From contig NZ_JCKI01000001.1 in NCBI RefSeq assembly GCF_000708265.2, positions 62,001 to 126,000 on the forward strand: DNA of 64,000 nucleotides. The letters are read 5' to 3'. How positions within the stretch are numbered: position 1 is the stretch's first letter; each line of letters begins with the position of its first letter. The notes beneath the pieces are model-generated. The model searched no databases, was not told where the DNA came from, and was given only the letters and a program-made list of their open reading frames with translations. Origin of the DNA: Pedobacter sp. R20-19. GTDB taxonomy: Bacteria; Bacteroidota; Bacteroidia; Sphingobacteriales; Sphingobacteriaceae. The translations under genes and the position numbers were made by a program. This document shows positions 33,938-42,475 of this stretch, piece after piece.

Positions 33938-35125
33938 CTAATTCGGATAACTAAACGGCAAGCCTGCCAAATACCTGCTGATTCTACGATAAGGATAATC
34001 ACCCGCCCCTTGCGCAGCAAACTGAACAATGATGGTATTGGTTTTCGGATCGATATAAAGTCTTTGTCCACGCATTCCTTCCGCTGCGAAATCACCACGC
34101 TCACCTACTTGCGGAATCCACCACAAGTAATGATGTGCTGACTTTTGCCAGCCTTTTGCAGATGCAGGTTTTTCGCTGCCTATACTGATCGATTTTTTTA
34201 CCCAGTCTTCCGGCACCACCTGATGATGATTATATTTCCCATTGTTTAAATATAAACGACCAACCTTCGCCCAATCAATAGCGGTAACCTGAAAGCGACT
34301 AGCCGTATTAACTAAACCCTCCTCATAATCTAAGCCCCAGGTAGCGTTATTTTGAGCACCTATTTTCTTCCACAATTTGTCTTCAGTGTATTGGGCTAAC
34401 GTTTTTTTAGTTGCACTTACAATTGCCCAACCCAGCAGAATCGGATCGATACTTTTATACTTCCATACTGTTCCGGGCTTATTCACCAGCTTTACATTCA
34501 TTAACTCGGCTTTCATATCATGTGTATAATAGTATTTTGCTTCATCAGAAAAAAAAGCTTTAACAACTCCGCCAAATGCATCTTTAAATTCCAACCCGGA
34601 TTTCATATCCAATAGGTTTTTTAAGGTTATATTATTAAAAGCAGGATTAGCCTTTAACTCAGGAATATAATCTGTAACCTTTTGTGATAAACTCTTAATC
34701 ACTCCATCTTCCATCGCCTGACCTAAAAGAACAGATACCATACTCTTGGCACCAGAAAAAACAGTGGTTAAAGTAGTATCACTATAACCCTCGCTATATT
34801 TTTCGTATAAGATGCTATCGTTTCTAATTACGATGAAGGCATTTAATTTACCCTTTTTAAAATATTTAGTAAAAGGAATGAATTGATGATTGCCATCCCG
34901 AACCTGGAACGTATCAATATCCTTTCTCATTCTTTCCGCCCTAAAAAAATGAAATGCTGAATCACTTTTGTGAATAATGGCTTGTGGAAAAGCTTTATAG
35001 GTCATTGCATCAGGTGTACGATACCACAACACCCTGGCTAAATAAGGTTGCCAGATGAATAAACTGGCAAAGAACAAAATAATTAAGCTGATTAGATAAA
35101 GCAGGGCACGTTTAAAGGTTTTCAT
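33938..35125 (-). CDS. Serine hydrolase of the beta-lactamase (class C/esterase) fold
   Basis: 395-residue envelope protein. The N-terminal helix (ALLYLISLIILFFASLFIW) is an uncleaved anchor or signal segment, so the enzyme faces the periplasm. The nucleophile motif SxxK is SGAKSMVS (about residues 133-140; Ser and Lys), followed by the YxN-like YKSIDPILLG (Tyr, with Ser in place of Asn). The third motif is less clear; a QFAAQGAGDY segment near the end may supply it. The family covers penicillin-binding-protein-like peptidases and esterases, and substrate is unknown. No lipobox is seen. Confidence 0.83.
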   Translation of the reverse strand: MKTFKRALLYLISLIILFFASLFIWQPYLARVLWYRTPDAMTYKAFPQAIIHKSDSAFHFFRAERMRKDIDTFQVRDGNHQFIPFTKYFKKGKLNAFIVIRNDSILYEKYSEGYSDTTLTTVFSGAKSMVSVLLGQAMEDGVIKSLSQKVTDYIPELKANPAFNNITLKNLLDMKSGLEFKDAFGGVVKAFFSDEAKYYYTHDMKAELMNVKLVNKPGTVWKYKSIDPILLGWAIVSATKKTLAQYTEDKLWKKIGAQNNATWGLDYEEGLVNTASRFQVTAIDWAKVGRLYLNNGKYNHHQVVPEDWVKKSISIGSEKPASAKGWQKSAHHYLWWIPQVGERGDFAAEGMRGQRLYIDPKTNTIIVQFAAQGAGDYPYRRISRYLAGLPFSYPN

Positions 35126-35199
35126 GGGTATTCCATTAGGCCAACAAATATAAAATATTAGCTTCTGTTACCGTATTCCAACCTTAAAGAATTTGCAGT

Positions 35200-36075
35200 T
35201 TATGCTGCAGGCTTATACTTCCAACGTCGATGGCTCCATAACCAATAAGCTGGTTCTTTGCGGATAATATCTTCTAAAAAACGCGTGTGCATTTCTGTAA
35301 TTTCAAATTCACTTGTTTCAGCAGGATTTAAGCATAAAGGAACACAATCTACCTCATAATACCCTCGCTTTAAAACCTTTACCTTTAAGTAAAATATTGG
35401 CCTGTTTGTTTTTTTAGCAATCTTTTCAATCCCCAGCTGAATGGAAGCCTGCTGGTGTAAAAAGGTAGTCCAGTAATGCGATTCATCTCTGGATGGTGCC
35501 TGGTCGTTTCCAAAACTAAACATACTTGGCTTATCTTTAACCGCCGCTAAAGCCCGCATAGTTTGTCTCATAGCAACAAGCTTATTCCCGAAACGACTTC
35601 TTACCCCTTTAAACCAGTGATCAAAAACCGGATTACTCAAAGGCTTATAAATAGGATGATGTGCGTAAGGGAAATTTAAACCAATACCTAGCGTACCCCA
35701 TTCCCAATTTCCGTAATGTGCAGAACAAATGAGAATGCTTTCACCCCGCTTTAAATATGCTAAAGCAAGTTCCTTATTTTTAAAAACAAACCTTTTCTCA
35801 ATCTCTGACCTGGAGATATGGCTCATTTTTACCACTTCAAAAATCAACGAAGCCAAATAGCGATAATATTTCTTTTCAATGCTGATAATTTCCGATCCTG
35901 TCCTTTCTGGTAAGGCATTCTGCAGGTTCTCGCGAACAACCTTTCTGCGATAACCAATAATATGATAAAGCAATAAATAAACACCATCGGCCAGGAGATA
36001 TAAAAAAGATAAAGGGAGTAAAGACAATACACCCAACAGCAATATACCCAAATGAGAAACGTACTTATTGATCAC
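35200..36075 (-). CDS. LpxL/HtrB-like lipid A acyltransferase
   Basis: 291-residue inner-membrane acyltransferase. It begins with a transmembrane anchor (LLLGVLSLLPLSFLYLLADG, about residues 12-31). The catalytic motif HYGNWEWG (about 119-126) gives the H-x4-E dyad of the LpxL/HtrB/MsbB family, which adds secondary acyl chains to lipid A. The later SFGNDQAPSRDES segment (about 186-198) and the YWLWSHRRWK end (about 278-287) are typical too. Length is normal. It suggests lipid A maturation or, in some Bacteroidota, other lipid acylations. Confidence 0.88.
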   Translation of the reverse strand: MINKYVSHLGILLLGVLSLLPLSFLYLLADGVYLLLYHIIGYRRKVVRENLQNALPERTGSEIISIEKKYYRYLASLIFEVVKMSHISRSEIEKRFVFKNKELALAYLKRGESILICSAHYGNWEWGTLGIGLNFPYAHHPIYKPLSNPVFDHWFKGVRSRFGNKLVAMRQTMRALAAVKDKPSMFSFGNDQAPSRDESHYWTTFLHQQASIQLGIEKIAKKTNRPIFYLKVKVLKRGYYEVDCVPLCLNPAETSEFEITEMHTRFLEDIIRKEPAYWLWSHRRWKYKPAA

Positions 36076-36248
36076 AGAAGATTAGTTGAAGTACAAAACT
36101 AAAAATGGCATAAAAAATTTATGCCATGTAAATGTTAGATTTAAATTATAGCTTTCAGTTTGAAATTTAGCTGACAAAAAATAACAAGTGTGATTAATTT
36201 TTACGATGTTATTTTATGCATTATTAAATAATCATTAACATATTTTTA

Positions 36249-36256
36249 TACATTTG
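36249..36256 (+). promoter_or_regulatory. -7 promoter element before the TPP riboswitch
   Basis: TACATTTG is an exact TAnnTTTG match ending about 10 bases before the riboswitch aptamer, which is where the transcript should begin. A clear -33 TTTG is not seen at 17-23 bases upstream. Confidence 0.55.
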
Positions 36257-36265
36257 CGCCATCAT

Positions 36266-36440
36266 TGGGGGTGCCTTGTTTGTTATAAACACAAAAACGG
36301 GCTGAGATCATACCCATTTTATGGTGAAAGGAAAAGGTGAATGGTAAAGGATTCTGCGTGTTGCATAGACCTTAAGCCCTAAACCTCTAAGCCCTTAACC
36401 TTAAATGCACCTGATCCGGATAATGCCGGCGTAGGGATTG
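36266..36440 (+). promoter_or_regulatory. TPP (thiamin pyrophosphate, THI-box) riboswitch
   Basis: All conserved blocks of the aptamer appear in order: GGGGTGCC (36268-36275), GGGCTGAGATCATACCC (about 36299-36315), CACCTGATCCGGATAATG (about 36408-36425) and CGGCGTAGGGA (about 36427-36437). The P3 arm between ATACCC and ACCTGATC holds a long insertion of about 90 bases with CTTAAGCCCTAAACC-like repetition. The ligand TPP would lower expression of the TonB-dependent receptor whose ATG lies about 45 bases downstream, most likely by hiding the start region since no strong terminator follows. Confidence 0.96.
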
Positions 36441-36484
36441 GAGTTATGGAAGTTTAACTGAAATTGGAAGTACCCCTATTTCCG

Positions 36485-38950
36485 ATGGGTTTAACTAAAA
36501 ACAAAATATTGAAAAATTTACTTTTTACAGCGCTTGTTGCAATGCTACCTTTTTTGGCATCAGCACAAAATTCTGTTACCGGGCAAGTAACAGACAACAA
36601 TCAAAATGCTTTGCCTGGTGCAACCATTAAAATTAAAAACCGCAAAACTGCAGTACTTAGCGATGCCAATGGAAATTTCACACTAGGTAATCTATCCAAT
36701 GGAAATTATACCCTGGTGGTGAGCTATGTAGGTTACAAAACTCAGGAAAAGCCTGTCACGCTTTCTGGTAATACAGCTTTAAACTTCAGTTTAGTACAGC
36801 AAAACTTCCTTGCAGATGAGGTAATCGTTCGGGCTACCAGGGCAAATGAAAAATCGGCTACTACTTATAAAAATGTGTCTAAAGCAGAGATTGAGGAAAA
36901 TAACTTCGGACAGGATTTACCTTTTATTCTGCAAAACACACCAGGAGTAGTGGTTAATTCGGATGCTGGTGCAGGTGTTGGTTATACAGGAATCAGGATT
37001 CGTGGAAGCGACAATAGCCGGATCAATGTTACAGTTAACGGTATCCCGGTTAATGACAGTGAAAGTCAGGGTACATTTTATGTTAACATGCCAGACTTTG
37101 CTTCTTCTGTAGATAATATTCAGATTCAGCGTGGTGTAGGTACCTCTACAAATGGTGCCGGTGCTTTTGGTGCCAGTTTAAATATTCAAACTACAGCTAG
37201 CGAATTGGAGCCATATGCAGAGATTAATAATACCTACGGAAGTTTTAATACCTGGAAAAATACAGTTAAAGTTGGAACAGGATTAATCAATAACCGCTTT
37301 AGTTTTGATGGCCGACTTTCAAGAATTAGTTCTGATGGATATGTTGACAGAGGCGCATCTCTATTGAAATCGTACTTCATGTCTGGTGCCTATCATGGCA
37401 ATAAGGATTTATTGAGAATAAATGTTTTCGCCGGCACAGAGAAAACATATCAGTCATGGAATGGTATCCCAGAATCAAGATTAAATAATGATGTTGCCGG
37501 GATGCAGGCTTATATAGAGCGAAACGGTTTAAATGCTGAAGATGCGGCAAACTTGCTAAATGCTGGCAGAACTTACAATAGCTTCTTGTACAATAACCAA
37601 ACTGATAATTACAAACAAAACCATTATCAGTTACTTTACGCAAGACAGTTTTCTGATCAATTTTCATTTAATGGTGCCCTGCATTATACCCAGGGAGAAG
37701 GTTATTATGAAGAATTCAGGGCTGATAATAAACTGAGTGATTATGGTTTAAATCCGGTTATCATTGGTCAAACAATCATTACCAATACAGATTTAATCCG
37801 TCGCCGATGGCTTGATAATGATTTTTATGGGGTAACTTATGCTTTCAACTATGTACCACAAAAGAACTTAAACTTTACACTTGGTGGCGCATATAACGAA
37901 TATCAAGGTGCACACTTTGGTCAGGTTATATGGGCGCAATATTCATCTAACGGAAATATCGACAGGCATTATTATGATAATGAGGGCTTTAAAACCGACT
38001 TTAACGTTTACGGAAAGGTAAATTATAGCCCGATTGAACAATTAAGTTTATTTGCTGATTTGCAATATCGCCGTGTTTATTATGATATCTCCGGAACAGA
38101 AAATAAATTGAACACCTTAGCGATCAATGATCAGTTAAATTTCTTCAATCCTAAATTCGGTGCAACTTATTTTATTAACCCTAAAAGCAATATTTATGCT
38201 TCATTTAGTGTAGCCAATAAAGAGCCAAACCGTGATGACTATGTAGATGCAGCGGCTGGTGTTTTTCCAAAGTCAGAACGATTAAATGATGTAGAATTAG
38301 GTTATCGTTTCAAAAATAACCGCTTTAATTTTGGTGCGAATGCATATGGTATGTTTTATAAAAACCAACTGGTAGTAACTGGAAAAATTAACGATGTTGG
38401 TGGAAATTTTCGCCAGAATGTTGATGATAGTTATCGTTTAGGGATAGAGTTGGATGGATCATACACCATCAATAAATTTTTCGCACTGAATGCAAATGCA
38501 GCTTTTAGCCGAAACAAAATCAAGAATTTTACAGAATATTATGATGATTATGACAATGGTGGACAAGTAGTTAATCAATATTCCTTAACTGATATTTCTT
38601 TCTCACCTGCAGCTGTGCTATTTGGTGAATTTGTTTATAAGCCATTAAAAGGCTTAGCCCTTGCTTTGCAAAGTAAATATGTAAGCAAACAGTACCTGGA
38701 TAATACACAAAACAATGATAGAACCATTAATGGCTATTGGGTGAGTAATGCACGTTTAGGATACAATTTCAAATTTGCTGGTGTAAAAAATATAAATCTG
38801 GGTTTACTGGTGAATAACCTTTTAGATAAGAAATATGAAAGTAACGGCTATACTTATGGTTATCTTTCAGGAGGAAGCCGGATTACAGAAAATTTTTATT
38901 ACCCACAGGCTGGGACTAACTTTTTGCTGAATTTAAATGTAAAGTTTTAG
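36485..38950 (+). CDS. TonB-dependent outer membrane receptor, predicted thiamin uptake
   Basis: Outer-membrane beta-barrel of about 821 residues. It has a signal peptide (NLLFTALVAMLPFLASAQ), a carboxypeptidase-regulatory-like domain (about residues 22-105), a plug domain that starts near AEIEENNFGQDLPFILQNTP, including GIRIRGSDNSRINVTVNGIP and IQIQRGVGTSTNGAGAFGAS, then a long barrel ending in an aromatic residue (NLNVKF). The receptor uses TonB energy to bring a substrate into the periplasm. A TPP riboswitch directly upstream makes thiamin or a thiamin precursor the probable substrate. ATG at 36485 is preferred to the TTG at 36464 since it starts the signal peptide. Distinct from classical SusC by lack of a SusD partner. 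Confidence 0.93.
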   Translation: MGLTKNKILKNLLFTALVAMLPFLASAQNSVTGQVTDNNQNALPGATIKIKNRKTAVLSDANGNFTLGNLSNGNYTLVVSYVGYKTQEKPVTLSGNTALNFSLVQQNFLADEVIVRATRANEKSATTYKNVSKAEIEENNFGQDLPFILQNTPGVVVNSDAGAGVGYTGIRIRGSDNSRINVTVNGIPVNDSESQGTFYVNMPDFASSVDNIQIQRGVGTSTNGAGAFGASLNIQTTASELEPYAEINNTYGSFNTWKNTVKVGTGLINNRFSFDGRLSRISSDGYVDRGASLLKSYFMSGAYHGNKDLLRINVFAGTEKTYQSWNGIPESRLNNDVAGMQAYIERNGLNAEDAANLLNAGRTYNSFLYNNQTDNYKQNHYQLLYARQFSDQFSFNGALHYTQGEGYYEEFRADNKLSDYGLNPVIIGQTIITNTDLIRRRWLDNDFYGVTYAFNYVPQKNLNFTLGGAYNEYQGAHFGQVIWAQYSSNGNIDRHYYDNEGFKTDFNVYGKVNYSPIEQLSLFADLQYRRVYYDISGTENKLNTLAINDQLNFFNPKFGATYFINPKSNIYASFSVANKEPNRDDYVDAAAGVFPKSERLNDVELGYRFKNNRFNFGANAYGMFYKNQLVVTGKINDVGGNFRQNVDDSYRLGIELDGSYTINKFFALNANAAFSRNKIKNFTEYYDDYDNGGQVVNQYSLTDISFSPAAVLFGEFVYKPLKGLALALQSKYVSKQYLDNTQNNDRTINGYWVSNARLGYNFKFAGVKNINLGLLVNNLLDKKYESNGYTYGYLSGGSRITENFYYPQAGTNFLLNLNVKF

Positions 38951-39171
38951 TTCATTATCATATTTTTAATTCTTTACTAGAAGGAATGTAAGAAAATATA
39001 AGATTGAACTCCTCATCTTAAATTCCCTTACATTCCTCATATGATACATTTGTTTTGATGCGTTTATGAAATGCTTATAGAAACAACTGCTTGATAAAAG
39101 AGCTATTACCTTGAATGCACTTACAGTCCTTATATGGTAAATTTTGCATTGATATAACATTCCTTATTTGG
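38951..39171. repeat. Intergenic repeat-like region (ATATAAGG family)
   Basis: Non-coding stretch after the receptor gene with words AGAAGGAATGTAAGAAAATA, CCCTTACATTCCTCATATGA and GTCCTTATATGGTAAATTTT, similar to the 25.2-25.5 kb array. The first two can pair (GGAATGTAAG with CTTACATTCC), and could terminate the receptor transcript. Confidence 0.5.
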
Positions 39172-39217
39172 TTAATCTGATATATTTATACCTTCGGGTT
39201 TATATTCACCTGATCTG
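39172..39217 (+). promoter_or_regulatory. Possible decayed TPP riboswitch fragment
   Basis: TCTGATATATTTATACC, a TTCGGG loop, then TTCACCTGATCTGAAT resemble the central part of a TPP aptamer (CTGAGAT-ATACCC and ACCTGATCTGGAT), directly before the ThiE-like gene. The 5' GGGGTGC and the 3' AATGCC-AGCG-AGGGA blocks are missing, so it cannot be a full aptamer. Confidence 0.25.
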
Positions 39218-39229
39218 AATCGCATTATT

Positions 39230-39871
39230 ATGAAATACATCGAGAAGCTGCAATACATCACCCATGATATCCCGCAATTAACGCATATTGAACAGGTTCA
39301 ATTGGCTTGCGAAGCTGGGGCAAAATGGATTCAATATCGCTGCTTAAGTAAATCCGATGAAGCACTCCTGAATGACATTCATACCATTGCTGAAATTTGT
39401 GATGATTGGGGAACAACCTTAATCGTAACCAGCCATATTCATTTAAATGGCAAAGCGGATATTCAAGGATTTCACATCGAAGATATGGATGCTGATTTTG
39501 TAGCATTGCGTAAATTGGTTGGAAATGATATTACTTTAGGAGGTTCAGCACATACAATTGAAAATATGATCAGATTGGCGAAGGAAGGCGCAGATTATAT
39601 TGGACTTGGTCCTTTTGCAACAACCAATACCAAACCCAATGAGTTTGCACTTTTGGGCATTGAAGGATACGCTTCACTTATGCCACAGCTTGAATCTCTA
39701 AATATTAATATACCTATTTTGGCTGTTGGAGGGATCAAAATTTATGATGTAGAAGCCTTAATGCAAGCCGGAATTTATGGTGTTGCCATTTCTGAAGCGA
39801 TCCATTCTGCAGATGATTTCATTGAAGCTTATCAGGATTTTTATGATGCGGTGAAATTTAACGGAACTTAA
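39230..39871 (+). CDS. ThiE-like thiamin phosphate synthase family protein (altered active site)
   Basis: 213-residue cytoplasmic TIM-barrel protein. Conserved are IQYR (about residues 34-37), GGSAHTIENM (about 104-113), the diphosphate-loop DYIGLGPFATTNTK (about 122-135) and VGGIKIYDVEALMQAG. Classical ThiE couples hydroxymethylpyrimidine-PP and thiazole phosphate. However, the usual VND (metal-binding Asn-Asp) reads VTS here, the QFREK lysine is replaced (QYRCL) and GxHLGQED reads GFHIEDMD. So HMP-PP or Mg2+ binding may be changed, making it TenI-like or of new specificity. Its position after the thiamin receptor gene supports a thiamin role. Confidence 0.82.
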   Translation: MKYIEKLQYITHDIPQLTHIEQVQLACEAGAKWIQYRCLSKSDEALLNDIHTIAEICDDWGTTLIVTSHIHLNGKADIQGFHIEDMDADFVALRKLVGNDITLGGSAHTIENMIRLAKEGADYIGLGPFATTNTKPNEFALLGIEGYASLMPQLESLNINIPILAVGGIKIYDVEALMQAGIYGVAISEAIHSADDFIEAYQDFYDAVKFNGT

Positions 39872-39900
39872 CCATTACTAACTTTTTATTGGCGATGTAA

Positions 39901-41220
39901 ATGTTAAATTTGGATTCATCCAAATCTAAAAACATGCACTCAACCTCTTATTTGCCCTCATGGAGTTTAGCTAAAAAGATTTCCTTTCGCTTTTTTTTCA
40001 TCCTTTTGGCCTTATTCATTTTTCTGAATAATAATGGCGCCTTTTTATACGTACAGCATCTTTTCCATTTTCCAACTTTATGGTTGCATCAAATTATCCC
40101 TTGGTTTTCTGCAAATGTTTTAAACTATAATTACGACTTTTCTATATTTACAAATGGGAGTGGCGATACATCATACAATTATGTCCTACTGTTTTTTATT
40201 TTTCTATTGGCTGTTTTCTGTAGTTTAATTTGGTCAATTTTAGATAGAAAACGAAAAGACTACAGTAAATTATATTACTGGCTTATTGTTTTGGTTCGAT
40301 TTTATTTGGCCTTTACATTAATGCTTTATGGTTTTATTAAGGTTGTTCAACTGCAATTTCCTCAACCAAGTTTATCAAGGTTATTACAACCACTAGGCAC
40401 TATGTCACCAATGGGTTTAGCCTGGACATTCCTTGGTTTTTCTAAAGGCTATAACATATTTATGGGCGTAATTGAAATACTATCCTTGCTGCTTCTCTTT
40501 AAAAGGACAATGATTATTGGAGCATTTTTATCGCTAGCGGCGAGCGTTCATGTAATGGCCATAAACTACTTTTTCGATGTGCCCGTTAAAATATTGTCTA
40601 CAGCTTTGGTTGTAATGTGCTTATTTATTCTAGCACCTTACTTAACTACCATTTTGCGTTTTTTCTTAACCTACCAACCTCAGCAATTGTCTCCATTACA
40701 AATTCCTGTATTTAAAAAAAGATGGCAGCTCATTGCTTTTAGGTCATTTAAATATTTGTTTATCGTTTGGACGATTGGGTTAATGATTACCAATGCATTT
40801 ACTCAGCAATATACTTATGGATCATTGGCTCCAAAGCCACCATTATATGGTATTTTTAATGTAGAAAGGTATATTCTTAATGGCAAAGAAATTCTGCCTC
40901 ACCATGCTGATCAAAACAGGTGGAAACAAGTGGTTGTTGACTGGAAAGACTACATTAGTATTAGAACAATGGATGATAACAAAGTGTATTTCAATACCAC
41001 TGTAGATGTAAAAAAAAAGCAAATAGAAATTAATTCTAAAAACACTGAATCCACTCAATATAAGTTTAAATACGCTTTTACAAATGATAGCACTTTAGTT
41101 TTTAAGGGATTGAAGAATCAAGATTCTTTGTCCGTTACGCTAAAGAAATACAACGTAAAAAATATTACCTTAACTAATAGAGGATTCCATTGGATAAATG
41201 AATTCCCTTACAATCGATAA
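39901..41220 (+). CDS. DoxX-like polytopic membrane protein of the thiamin locus
   Basis: Inner-membrane protein of 439 residues (428 if the ATG at 39934 is the start). About seven to eight hydrophobic helices occupy residues 28-300; the segment FTLMLYGFIKVVQLQFPQP (about 141-159) is typical of DoxX-related proteins. The last ~140 residues are soluble and beta-rich, probably outside the membrane. No transporter signature was recognised. It lies 29 bases after the ThiE-like gene and 80 bases before the pyrophosphokinase-like gene, so an involvement in thiamin precursor handling is possible by position only. Confidence 0.72.
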   Translation: MLNLDSSKSKNMHSTSYLPSWSLAKKISFRFFFILLALFIFLNNNGAFLYVQHLFHFPTLWLHQIIPWFSANVLNYNYDFSIFTNGSGDTSYNYVLLFFIFLLAVFCSLIWSILDRKRKDYSKLYYWLIVLVRFYLAFTLMLYGFIKVVQLQFPQPSLSRLLQPLGTMSPMGLAWTFLGFSKGYNIFMGVIEILSLLLLFKRTMIIGAFLSLAASVHVMAINYFFDVPVKILSTALVVMCLFILAPYLTTILRFFLTYQPQQLSPLQIPVFKKRWQLIAFRSFKYLFIVWTIGLMITNAFTQQYTYGSLAPKPPLYGIFNVERYILNGKEILPHHADQNRWKQVVVDWKDYISIRTMDDNKVYFNTTVDVKKKQIEINSKNTESTQYKFKYAFTNDSTLVFKGLKNQDSLSVTLKKYNVKNITLTNRGFHWINEFPYNR

Positions 41221-41300
41221 CGATATTTTAAAGAAATTGGGCAAACCCAAAAAATTGAAAATCGTCATTCTAAAATCTTAAATTAGCTTATCTTCGCAAT

Positions 41301-41861
41301 ATGTCATCACACCACATTGTAAAAGAAAAACAAGAGCCAGCTTTATATATTGATGAGCTTGGCAATTTCAACGAAGAACTTTTAGGTCAGCTTTTAGAGT
41401 GGAGTCCAACACTTTTGGTAAATGGCGAAAATTATGATAAAATTTTTTCGCTTGGTTTAAAGGTTGATGTGCTGGTAAACGGAACCGCCGAAAATGTCCA
41501 GGAAGATACCAAGATTATTCAGGGCCCTGTTGATGCCTTAATGGTTGCCATCAATTACCTGTATGAAGAAAAATATCCTGCAGTAAATGTCATTGCCCGT
41601 AAATTTGATCTGGAAAAATTTGCCGGTTTTGAAGATCAGATTAACCTCGTTATTTTTACAGAAAAAGCAAAGCACTACCCTATTAAATCTGGTTTTTCAG
41701 TTTGGAAGCCTGCTGGAAGTGAGTTTTTAATTCATGGAAACCGATACCTTGAAGTAACCAACCTAATGCAGACTGAAGAAGAAATTTTTGTTGTAGTTAA
41801 AGATGGCTTCGTAGAATTTACTTTTTCCGGACAACCCATTTTTATCAGTGAACCAATATGA
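41301..41861 (+). CDS. Thiamin pyrophosphokinase-like protein, divergent
   Basis: 186-residue cytoplasmic protein. It starts MSSHHIVKEKQEPAL, a stretch I associate with Bacteroidota proteins annotated as thiamin pyrophosphokinase. The N-terminal half (LLGQLLEWSPTLLVNGENYD and VDVLV) fits the Rossmann-like kinase domain; the C-terminal part (VWKPAGSEFLIHG and ending VVVKDGFVEFTFSGQP) fits the thiamin-binding beta domain. The classical GDFDS motif and the DKTD motif are not present (VNGTAEN and QGPVDAL instead), so kinase activity is doubtful. Location in a locus with a TPP riboswitch supports the thiamin link. Its stop overlaps the start of the next gene (ATGA). Confidence 0.62.
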   Translation: MSSHHIVKEKQEPALYIDELGNFNEELLGQLLEWSPTLLVNGENYDKIFSLGLKVDVLVNGTAENVQEDTKIIQGPVDALMVAINYLYEEKYPAVNVIARKFDLEKFAGFEDQINLVIFTEKAKHYPIKSGFSVWKPAGSEFLIHGNRYLEVTNLMQTEEEIFVVVKDGFVEFTFSGQPIFISEPI

Positions 41862-42352
41862 TTACATTAAGAAAAGCCAAAGAACAAGATATTGAGATCA
41901 TTCGTGATATTGCCGCAGCAACATGGCCATCCACCTATTTAGACATTATTGGCCAAGCGCAAATTGATTACATGCTGGAAAAAATGTACAATAAAGGAGA
42001 ATTGTTAAAGCAATTTCTTGAAGGGCATATTTTCCTGATCGCGGAAGACAACCAGAACCAATATGGATTTGCAGGCTATTCTATCATTAATCCTGAAGAA
42101 AAGATCTACAAACTTCATAAGCTTTATGTGCTACCATCAGCCCATGGAAAAGGCGTAGGCAAGCTTCTGATTAATGAGGTTTTTAATCAGGTTAAAAACG
42201 CAGGTGCATCAGCTTTACAACTGAATGTAAACAAGTATAATAAAGCAAAAGATTTTTATTTGAAGGGTGGCTTCACCATCAAAGAATCGATGAAACTAGA
42301 TATCGGCGAAGGCTTTTATATGGATGATTATGTAATGGAATACCAATTTTAA
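41858..42352 (+). CDS. GNAT family N-acetyltransferase
   Basis: 164-residue acyltransferase. Acetyl-CoA binding motif A is LHKLYVLPSAHGKGVGKLLINEVF (key part: HGKGVGKLL, about residues 98-106), after which ALQLNVNKYNKAKDFYLKGGF (motif B, about 125-145) follows. Start overlaps the previous gene's stop by four bases, so the two are translationally coupled. Target is unknown: amino acid, peptide or small amine. It is the last gene of the plus-strand thiamin-locus run. Confidence 0.9.
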   Translation: MITLRKAKEQDIEIIRDIAAATWPSTYLDIIGQAQIDYMLEKMYNKGELLKQFLEGHIFLIAEDNQNQYGFAGYSIINPEEKIYKLHKLYVLPSAHGKGVGKLLINEVFNQVKNAGASALQLNVNKYNKAKDFYLKGGFTIKESMKLDIGEGFYMDDYVMEYQF

Positions 42353-42369
42353 TCATCCAGACTTTTCAT

Positions 42370-42434
42370 AAAAAAGCCGCAGCATTACAAATTACACCAA
42401 TTTTTTTTGGATAAAATCTGCATAGCTGCGGCTT
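42370..42434 (-). terminator. Long-loop hairpin, probable terminator of the peptidase operon
   Basis: Perfect 10-bp arms AAGCCGCAGC / GCTGCGGCTT (42374-42383 and 42425-42434) with a 41-base loop. On the minus strand the structure is followed by TTTTT and lies 42 bases after the M28 gene stop. The large loop is unusual. Confidence 0.55.
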
Positions 42435-42475
42435 ATCTGCATCTAACCTTTGGTGAGGATTCACCAATCAGTATA

